Shown: one piece after another, positions 57,085-64,000 of the stretch
Numbering within the stretch: position 1 is the stretch's first letter
How the letters are laid out: each line of letters opens with the position of its first letter
Source: Batillaria attramentaria
Taxonomy: Eukaryota > Mollusca > Gastropoda > Batillariidae
Direction: 5' to 3'
Length of the DNA stretch: 64,000 bases
NCBI GenBank assembly: GCA_018292915.2
Contig: JACVVK020000056.1
Coordinates: 1,872,501 to 1,936,500, forward strand
Notes under the pieces: model-generated
Told to the model about the DNA's origin: nothing
The model's input: only the letters and a program-made list of their open reading frames with translations
Database searches by the model: none
Position numbers and translations under genes: made by a program

Positions 57085-57215
57085 TTGTTTCTAGTTTTTC
57101 TCAGCTAGTTTCCTTAGTAGTTATCAACGGCAAGTCAGTTAGAAAATTGACCTACGTGTTCAAACTTCCACCGCCGACAAATAAAAAAAACTCACTGTCA
57201 CTGTCACTGTGGCCC
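57085..57215 (+). mobile_element. LINE 3' end, diverged
   Basis: TTAGTAGTTATCAACGGCAA, GCCGACAAATAAAAAAAACT and a CACTGT repeat tail. Abuts the GT array on its left. Confidence 0.6.
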
Positions 57216-57721
57216 AGTATATCTCACACAGCATGTGTCCCAACATCACTGATTAAACTCAGAAACTGAGAAAGCATGACTCTAAAAATGATTTAAGTGT
57301 GGCCGCTTCCGCCAATCCACCGGCGTCCCACTCTCAGCGATGAAAGTTAAACATCACATCATGCACATAAGCGCATGCAGAGCTTCAGTAACAGAAATCC
57401 CAGTTTCTCTTTCTTCCCTGTATCGCTTCGACCCCGTACAGCAAGAAGACCTTTCTTACTCAGGCGCCGGTCGGATGTATCGAGTTTTCGATTTTAGCCA
57501 ACTCACAGCAGGCAGCTGCAGGGGGTCCGGAGGCGGCGCTGATCCCCCAAAAGAAGCGCTGGCGGTTCGAGTTCCATTCTGGTTAGCTCACGCAGCACGG
57601 GGCGGCCCTGTCACTGTTGCCACTTGAAAGGTTAGAGCTCAATATAAGTGTCTTGCACACGTCCGGGAAATTTGTTTCTGTCACTGCAACGTTCGGATGT
57701 GTAAGGAGAAAACATCGACTT
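57216..57721. other. No supported gene
   Basis: The plus frame 57340-57627 is unrecognised. From 57697 the sequence matches 54626 onward. Confidence 0.35.
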
Positions 57722-58010
57722 CAGGGCCCGTATGCAAAACTCGAGGTTAATTTAACCCACGGCTACGAGCCTAACCCAGACTAGGACTAAAAGAAATCCG
57801 AAAACAAAATTGAATACAAAAGGAAGCGAAGAAAGAAAAAAACGACAAAAATCCTTCTATAACGGCATAGGCACTTAGCTGGAATGAACCCGCTTCCTGA
57901 TTTTAAAACAAAAAACAACAGAAAATTTAACCCTAGAGCTAGTGTAGTTCGAGATTAGACTCTAACCCGGGGCTAAACACCCTAACCCCGACTTTTATAT
58001 GCGGGCCCTG
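57722..58010 (+). mobile_element. MITE copy 6 (CAGGGCCCG family)
   Basis: Cleanest ends: CAGGGCCCGTATGCAAAAC and its mirror TATATGCGGGCCCTG. It sits inside a repeat whose uninterrupted version is at 54626-54740. Confidence 0.92.
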
Positions 58011-58349
58011 GGGTATTTTATACGTGTGTGAAATGCAAGCTGAACTTGAATACTGACAAGGAAACTGACTGGGTGTAGTGTGGAAACTACTGAAAAGTTT
58101 GTCGGATGTGTAACAGGTGTATCAGCAGTTACTGGCTGTTAAGGCTGTTACCAGTTGCAAGAATATACAAATTTTAAAAAAATACCTAATCCTTACAAAA
58201 GAACAAACACAACAAAACTGCAGAGCAGCTTGCATTGGCAAGATATCAGATAATCCATCGACAATAATGATCTAATGATGTTGCTGTTCATTGATCAGTC
58301 ATGCATGAACTAGAGAGATCGGCAGAGACACCGGAAGAAAGGCATAGGA
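58011..58349. other. Right half of the split repeat, then unique DNA
   Basis: GTATTTTATACGTGTGTGAA matches 54677 onward to about 58085; beyond that nothing is recognised. Confidence 0.5.
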
Positions 58350-58522
58350 AGGGTGGGTGGGTGTTTGAGGGTTTCACATTCTTTTCACTACATAAGGGTG
58401 ATGTCAAAGACGGGCCAGCAAGGAAAAATCCAGCACACACGTCTATAGCTCAGTCCCCGCCGGGATTCGACCCCACGACTCTGACAGCTCCAACGCTCTA
58501 CCATTGCGGGGCTATCCCGACT
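58350..58522 (-). mobile_element. SINE-A copy, diverged
   Basis: Full length but with many changes (TTTCACATTCTTTTCACTAC; GATTCGACCCCACGAC). No clear duplication. Confidence 0.85.
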
Positions 58523-59703
58523 CGTCAAGACAGAAGCAGACACCAGGGCGGACAGAGACGGACATAGTTCACTGGTTATTCCCTTGGCGGCAAAGCGCCA
58601 GCTAGCGTTCGTAGTGCCGAAAGTGCAGCTAGTGTCCACTTCAAAGAACGGCAACCCAAGCCAAACCCATACTATTTTCTCCCCTTGGACAACAAGGTAT
58701 AGCAGAAGATTTGAGAGGAATCAGCGGTGACCAAAAAGATGAAGAGAAATGCTGGCCCCTCTGTAGTTATTGTTGGCACCTGCATCGAATGAAGGAGCAG
58801 GGAGGGAGGAAAGAAGGGAGACTGATTTGGCAGAGGAGGGGAGGGGGGTCAATCCCCTGGATTACAAAGGAGTCTTTTTATCTCCCTCCTGCAGCTGATT
58901 AGCGATTGCTGGCTGCAGGGTTTTCAGAACTGTCCCACTGCCGTCTGTCAAACAATACGCTTGTCTTGCCCGCTTCTGTGAACTCGGCGAATTCCTCCAT
59001 CATTAGCGAGCATGCAGGGGCACTGAAGGGTGGGTAGGTGAGGAAGGGGTGTGTGGGGTATGGTACGGGGTCGGAGGGGCCGGGGGAGAGGGGGTAGGAC
59101 GGAATGATATAAGAAAGGCGTGGAGGGGGGTGGAGGAGGGGGGATCTGAGCGTGACTGTATGATTGTGATGAGTACATGAACAACATCGAAGCACATTCT
59201 GCAAATTGGCTCTTCATATTAAAATGGATATATTGTAGTTGTACGTGTATGAAGCGCAAGATCGAGAATCCCAAGTGTTTCACGAAAATTCGAAGTTCCA
59301 GAATTTCGGTCTGAGTCCGGCTTTATTGTTATTATCTGCTTCCTAAGACTTGAAACACAACACACAGAAAATGAATGAAAAGGACCACCAGTGTGATGTT
59401 AAAGATACCCCCCCCCCCCTCCGGCCGTAAAAAAAATACTCGATATAAATCTCAAGGACAACAAACAAATTTAAATCCAGATCAAAATCTAAAACTTTTA
59501 ATCATCGTCAGTTACCATTGCTATGATTGAATGTGTGTTCTGTACTGAGCATAGCAACAGCCTGTAACATGTAATGTTAAAAGTTGTATTGTCTGACGTG
59601 TGTTTGCAATGTGCCACCCGCAATAAACCTGTCTAAAACAAAGGTGGGGGCAAGAAATGCAAGGCACTATCAAGCATCAGCATCAGCATCTTTTACGTGT
59701 GCC
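58523..59703. other. No recognised gene
   Basis: Purine-rich tracts at 58790-58850 and 59030-59150 give Pro/Ser-rich antisense ORFs. 58855-58990 is pyrimidine/CTGCAG-rich and might be regulatory, but nothing supports a call. Confidence 0.35.
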
Positions 59704-59729
59704 TACCCTACCCTACCCTACCCTACCCT
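59704..59729. repeat. (CCCTA)n pentanucleotide repeat
   Basis: Five units; not the CCCTAA telomere repeat. Confidence 0.9.
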
Positions 59730-60054
59730 GCCCAGCCCAGCGAAAGGAAACAGCAATCTTCCTTGCGATGTTAAACGTGAGACCTCCACTGAAATGTCAA
59801 CCGACTGCACTGCCCATCGGAGTTCACATCGAGATGCAAAGGTCGGCTGGTGCGTGTATGATTAATACAGGAAAACCTAGGTGCATATGATTCACAGCTG
59901 CGTGTCTTTGTATCAGTGACGCGCACATACCTTACAGCGGCATACGTGCACACATGTAATATACAATATACACACGTGTGCACGCAGTTGTCGAGCAGTA
60001 CTAGCAACTGAAGGTGCACGTGATGCATGTTTGGTGTGTATGATGAATAGACGA

Positions 60055-60350
60055 CTCCACTCCGGCGGCAGGCCACGTGGCCAAAGTCCCGCCCTTTTAC
60101 TCTGCCGTGTATTCAGTGGCAAAACACTGTACGTCCATGACGTCATTTCAAGTTATGGGAAAACGGGGTGATTTCAAGATGACGTCAAATGACGTCAGTG
60201 GACTTGCTGCTTTCTCTCCACGTTTCGTTCATATCAAACTATACGTGCTTCCCTCTTTGTAGTGTCTGGCCAGAAAGTTTGCCAGACTATGCCATTATTG
60301 TGTTGTGCTCATTATGCCACGGCATGCATTGACTGAACTGGCTGAATTCT
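60055..60350 (-). repeat. CRE-rich repeat, copy b
   Basis: As copy a, with TGACGTCATTTCAAG and CAAATGACGTCAGTG. Its left end is CTCCACTCCGGCGGCAGG, its right end GGCTGAATTCTGGGGGCTCG. The latter is shared with copy a but not copy c. It lacks the segment between AAGATGA and the second CRE. Confidence 0.88.
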
Positions 60351-60468
60351 GGGGGCTCGCTCGTTTTGATGGACAGGAGTGGACTCAGGGACACATATAT
60401 ATACATGAGTCACACTTGTTTTCATGACATGCACGACGATATGGATACATACATTATACAGTATACAT

Positions 60469-60799
60469 ACACAGACGTAAAGAGATAGACGCACCACCGC
60501 ACGCTGCCACCGCTGCTTGCGAGTGTCGCTATCGCGGCCATCTTACTAATACCAGAACTCAGAGGCTCTGTGTATAGGTCGCCTCGTTCGAAATACAAAG
60601 TTCTTTAGAAAGACGTCATCAGAAATGTGACGTAAGATAAAGCGGACCAATGCTATGCGCGCTATGTAAACAGCTGATAGCGTCTGGCCAATGCTATGCG
60701 CGCTATGTAAACAGCTGGCACTTCCAGGTACTAGCAACATGGCGCGCGGCGGCGTCACTTTTCCGGCACTGCGGTGCGTCTATCTCTATACGTCTGTGT
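60469..60799. mobile_element. Small TIR element with promoter-like interior
   Basis: Terminal inverted repeats of about 28 bp (ACACAGACGTA-AGAGATAGA at left, mirrored at right), then subterminal inverted GCGGCCATCTT / AACATGGCGCG sites (60534, 60733). Inside: GACGTCAT, TGTGACGTAA, and a perfect 30 bp direct repeat at 60647-60676 and 60688-60717 holding CCAAT, GCGCGC and the E-box CAGCTG. No ORF. Confidence 0.65.
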
Positions 60800-60879
60800 T
60801 TACATACACACCGCATGCAATGAATACTAGCAATTGACAATACGCGTTGTGCATGTATGACTATTTCAGGAACACATAC

Positions 60880-61287
60880 CAGGGGCGCCGGAAGATGTTG
60901 GGGGAGGGGGGGGCAGAATCTCGGAGGGGGGAACGTTGCCCGAAGAAAGTGAAAAGCGGGGGGGGGGGGGCGATCAAATGCTGCGTAGACAAAAAAAACC
61001 TTTGCGAACCAGGACGTTGCCCGAAAAAAAGTGAAAAGCGGGGGGGGGGGGGGGGCAATCAGAGGAGCGGACAGCCCTCTGTTGGGTGGGATGAGGGAGA
61101 GAGCACTAAGAGGGGTAGGGGGAGAGGTAGGGGAAGGGGGGGGGGGCAAGACCATAGCTTTGCCCCCCCTCTTGCCATAGTCACCTGATTTTCCAGGGGG
61201 GGGGGGGCAAAAAGACACTATTGCCCCCCCTGCTTGGGTACAGGGGGGGCAGCTGCCCCCCTGCCCCCCCCGGTTCCGGCTCCCCTG
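60880..61287. mobile_element. G-rich TIR element (hAT-like ends)
   Basis: Ends CAGGGGCGCCGGAA and, inverted, CAGGGGAGCCGGAA. Flanked by CATAC on both sides (60875-60879, 61288-61292). The interior has several long G runs on the plus strand and C runs near the right end, with TTGCCC-G-AAAAGTGAAAAGCG twice. hAT duplications are usually 8 bp, so the class is uncertain. Confidence 0.65.
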
Positions 61288-61427
61288 CATACACAACTTG
61301 ATTCACTGTTGTCCGCTATGTGTGACGTCAGTGTGCATACGTATAGTATATATGTTACAGTCAAAGCTGGAAATTAGTCATTCTCCGGGAATGCCTGCAA
61401 TTTCAGTCATTCCCAAGAAATTCCTGT

Positions 61428-61592
61428 TTATATCGGGCATTGCCGTGGTGTTTTTCTGGCTTCACCTCCATTCAAAGTTGCCTTCAATTCCAGTAGGATT
61501 TCCTGGTCAGTACTTCGTTTTTGGTAAGAGGTAGTTTGGATTATTTTTTCATATTTTTCAAACAGCCTTTGTCGGAAAGTTTCTTCAGCCAT
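61428..61592 (-). CDS. 54-aa ORF, possible N-terminus of the element's lost protein
   Basis: Begins MAEETFRQRLFEKYEKIIQ at an ATG in a fair context (GAACATGG), only a few bases after the CRE-rich module ends. It is followed by charged sequence and stops after TPRQCPI, near the inner edge of the TIR. It contains no catalytic motif. An upstream in-frame ATG (61652) would extend it through the repeat, but I prefer 61592. The helical, charged look is reminiscent of N-terminal parts of some transposase/integrase-derived proteins; this is a guess. Confidence 0.4.
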   Translation of the reverse strand: MAEETFRQRLFEKYEKIIQTTSYQKRSTDQEILLELKATLNGGEARKTPRQCPI

Positions 61593-61597
61593 GTTCA

Positions 61598-61876
61598 AAC
61601 TTTTACTCTGCCGTGTATTCAGTGGCAAAACACTGTACGTCCATGACGTCATTTCAAGTTATGGGAAAACGGGGTGATTTCAAGATGAAAGAGAGTGACG
61701 TAATGGTCTTTTTCCTCAAATGACGTCAGTGGACTTGCTGCTTTCTCTCCACGTTTCGTTCATATCAAACTATACGTGCTTCCCTCATTGTAGTGTCTAG
61801 CCAGAAAGTTTGCCACACTATGCCATTATTGTGTTGTGCTCATTATGCCACGGCATGCATTGACTGAACTGGCTGA
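61598..61876 (-). promoter_or_regulatory. CRE-rich repeat, copy c (putative promoter)
   Basis: Contains TGACGTCATTTCAAG, GAGTGACGTAATGG and AAATGACGTCAGTGG: two full CREs and one half-variant. It sits immediately upstream of the minus-strand ORF at 61592. Promoter activity is inferred from position and motifs. Confidence 0.55.
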
Positions 61877-62084
61877 AACTTTCAGGCATTCCCGGAGAAT
61901 GACTAATTTCCAGCTTTGACTGTAACATACATACACACTGCGGTACACACACAGACAGACCTCCGTCCAACCAACCCGCGGATGACTGGAGTGGTCCTCG
62001 TAAGCTCGGCGGACAAACACCACCACAGTAGTGTAGCAAATGATGATACGCTTTGCGCATGTATGAGAGGTTGATTCAGGAATA

Positions 62085-62460
62085 TCTACATAAGTGATTC
62101 ATAGCTGTTTTTATATACACTTAGTACTCGGTTAGTATTGTGGTAACTGCCGAGAGGCATTGTACATTGAATGGTTGATTCAGAAACACCTACATACGTC
62201 AGTGATTCATAGCTGTTTTTATGACGTGTAGATACACACAGTACTCGGTTAGTATTGTAGTAACTGTCGAGAGGCATTGTACATTGAATGGTTGACTCAG
62301 AAACACCTACATACGTCAGTGATTCATAGCTGTTTTTATGACGTGTAGATACACACAGTACTCGGTTAGTATTGTAATAACTGAAGATACGCGTTGTGCA
62401 TCGTGTGAATGGTTGCTTCAGAAACACCTACATACGTGACCGATTCATTGCTGGTTTTTA
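62085..62460 (-). repeat. Tandem array, ~117 bp unit, about 3.3 copies
   Basis: Units hold GTGATTCATAGCTGTTTTTA, GACGTGTAGATACACACAGT and GAGAGGCATTGTACATTG. Units two and three are nearly identical; the first and last are diverged. Weaker relatives are at 59835-60045 and 60835-60875. The 113-codon ORF on the minus strand is a repeat translation. Confidence 0.9.
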
Positions 62461-63072
62461 TGACGTGTACCAGTACCGTAGACATTCGGAACTGGTACTG
62501 GTAATTAGCCGAATGCACGCGGAAAAGAAAAAGTCGGAGTAGCCACTAATGTCTGCGTTCTGGTATTATGAGCGTGGAAATTATTGTGGTGACTGAAGGA
62601 GAAAATTGCCTTCTTTCAAGCTGATATGGTTTCATGTGGTGACTGTATACACATTGGACTTCCCGAAGTCAGTGGGTAGGACTAGACAAAACAATGAGAC
62701 ACATCATCACCTACTCAGTTTCATCCCACGCGCAACTTGAGTCTGAGTGCAACGTCCGAGAAACTGACGAGTTGGAAAGTGAACCCACAAATCTGACGTC
62801 ACGAAGGGTGCTTCCCAAGACAAAGGCTCTCTCCGCTGTGTAATAGAATGTTACCTAAGCTTGTTGGCCCATTTTGCCGAGCCTGCAAAGACGAGCCGTT
62901 GGGCTTGGTGTCTGAAGGTGTTCTGAACAATGCCGCACGCCAATCGGAAGGGAAACTGATTACCTAGTCAGTCAGTTTCAAGTACACCTTACCATGGCCT
63001 TGCCCAAGAACAGGGATCCCCGATCACACACGTTGAAGGATGGGCATAGCGGCTGAACCTAGCGGTCAGTAT
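62461..63072. other. No recognised feature
   Basis: Unique-looking sequence without a supported gene. Confidence 0.4.
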
Positions 63073-63145
63073 TGTACTTTTTTTTTTGGGGGGGGGGGGG
63101 CGGTTTGGAGGGAGGGCTTGACGCCATTTTCCACCACATACGACA
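63073..63145 (-). mobile_element. Poly-T/poly-G run and SINE-A 3' fragment
   Basis: T and G runs (63079-63102), then GACGCCATTTTCCACCACAT and ACGACATT, a decayed SINE-A body end. Confidence 0.6.
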
Positions 63146-63883
63146 TTTTACGTGACAATGTATTCCTGTATTACAGCAACGACAAGTTAGAACATTGTGC
63201 CTGTGCTAAGAATTTTGCCGCTGAAAATACAGAACCACTGTCGTATGATAGCCATTGTCCTTGTCTTCGACCACAATGTCCGCTGGGTACAATTTTGACC
63301 GCAGTGTAATATTCTTATCGTGCATCCGATCCCAGTACTCTTAATGTAGAAGTCGTGCTCCATTCATCGACGACGATGGACGAACAACTCTTAAAAGCAT
63401 TCATACATGAACGGACGCTGCAGGAAACGCTCAAGAAGTTGGTGTTCTGACCGAAACTGTATAGTAATAGAGGCAGCGGTGCGAAAACGCAGCAGCTCGC
63501 CTGTGGGATGACTCGGAGAGTCCTGGAATGGTCCGACCCTCTGTTTCTGATCAAACCGGTGAAGCAAAACTTCGCTATCAAACTGACCCGATGCGAAAAC
63601 GAACAGCGTTTCGTAACATCTTCCGTTACTCATTTGCTGTACAACAAGTTGTGGTGGTGCTTGCATTACGAGTGTGTTAACCTGTTGCGACCCCGGCGGC
63701 TGGCCGTTGTTGGCAAAATATATGACCGGTGAAGTGTATACACTTAATCGGCTACAGCTGTAAACATGCTACAACCGAAACGGTACGGCTTTATGCGTGT
63801 CATGTGGATACACAGCATAGGTAGTATAGGACATTAAGGAGCTGTAGCTCAATTTCCATGACACACTGGACATCTTGGAGCAG
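63146..63883. other. Overlapping unrecognised ORFs
   Basis: A plus ORF (63508-63732, starting MTRRVLEWSDPLFLIKPV) and two minus ORFs (63315-63581, 63391-63666) overlap. Composition is not repeat-driven, so a host exon is possible, but no motif or clear splice pair decides which, if any. Confidence 0.3.
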
Positions 63884-64000
63884 ATGGGTGGGTGTTTGAG
63901 GGTTTAACGTCCTTTCCCATCGCGTCAGTATGGGTGATATCAAAGACGTCGCAACGAGAACAAGGCCAGCACAAAGATTTGGCCACATCCGGGAATCGAA
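63884..64000 (-). mobile_element. SINE-A copy, cut by window end
   Basis: Tail, body (with a GCGTCAGTA change) and the start of the B box (CGGGAATCGAA); the rest lies outside the window. Confidence 0.88.

Larger units (their letters stand above)
61353..61927 (-). mobile_element. Non-autonomous DNA transposon, 45 bp perfect TIRs
   Basis: Left TIR 61353-61397 and right TIR 61883-61927 are perfect inverted copies (outer end TGTTACAGTCAAAGCTGG). TA lies on both sides, so a TA target duplication is likely. It contains CRE-rich copy c and a short ORF in the same minus-strand direction, as if only the promoter and first coding part of a larger element survive. Confidence 0.85.

Noticed and set aside
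58720..58900. Purine-rich stretch as a gene (ORF 58711-58902)
   Set aside because: It is a composition effect (AGG/GGA runs), with no splice or domain support.
59704..59729. Telomere-like CCCTA repeat
   Set aside because: Units are five bases (CCCTA), not the CCCTAA hexamer of animal telomeres, and the tract is very short.
60847..61296. Long ORFs on both strands (113 and 197 codons)
   Set aside because: They arise from poly-G/poly-C content of a TIR element (Gly/Pro-rich translations).
62086..62427. 113-codon repetitive ORF on the minus strand
   Set aside because: The ~117 bp unit is a multiple of three and simply stays open. There are no further signs of coding.

Overview
This is eukaryotic nuclear DNA from an animal, and I see no complete protein-coding gene in it. 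The long (GT/CA)n arrays, the dense tRNA-derived SINEs, the LINE 3' ends and the tandem repeats carrying TCAAGGTCA sites fit a molluscan genome, perhaps a gastropod. That placement is an inference; no host gene confirms it. There are no bacterial-type operons, no rRNA, no CRISPR array and no convincing functional tRNA gene.

The window is a mosaic of mobile elements in low-information DNA. The main family, called SINE-A here, has a tRNA-Lys-like head with A and B boxes and a conserved body ending in a GGACGTTAAAC motif and an AAACACCCACCC tail. About 30 copies or fragments lie on both strands, and many have 8-15 bp target-site duplications (TSDs). Other families: SINE-B (head in two places, body in three); SINE-C (51954-52455 with poly-A tail, fragment near 7385); SINE-D (55185-55500, with tails near 2311, 4284 and 11030); a six-copy MITE starting CAGGGCCCG; an R2 repeat following GAGT runs (six copies); a large palindromic element at 2311-4342; and several small TIR elements at 60469-61927. 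Three LINE C-terminal coding remnants are recognisable (18765, 27876, 39290), along with many LINE 3' tails, several of them bordering microsatellites.

Layout. 0-5.4 kb: nested SINE-A pair, palindrome, SINE-B head. 5.4-13.3 kb: two MITEs, a minisatellite split by a SINE, several SINE-A copies. 13.4-17 kb: a hairpin and two tandem arrays (~125 bp and ~170 bp units). 18-19.4 kb: LINE remnant ending in a compound microsatellite. 21-25 kb: MITE, a triple AGGTCA site, SINEs, a ~62 bp tandem array. 25.35-26.79 kb: a TIR-bounded element built of ~146-156 bp repeats rich in nuclear-receptor half-sites. 27-41 kb: LINE ends, SINE-B split by SINE-A, ~100 bp repeats, R2 copies and giant GT arrays. 41-50 kb: microsatellites, a 31 bp CCAAT-box tandem, a possible exon (44.9 kb) and a possible promoter/first exon (46.5 kb). 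50-58 kb: MITEs, SINE-C, SINE-D. 60-62.5 kb: a cluster of TIR elements carrying CRE-like (TGACGTCA) promoter modules, one followed by a 54-codon ORF, then a ~117 bp tandem array.

The genes do not form a pathway. Possible host exons (10.6-10.8, 37.4-37.7, 44.9-45.0 kb) are weak. The most interesting material is regulatory-motif-bearing repeats and the order of nested insertions.
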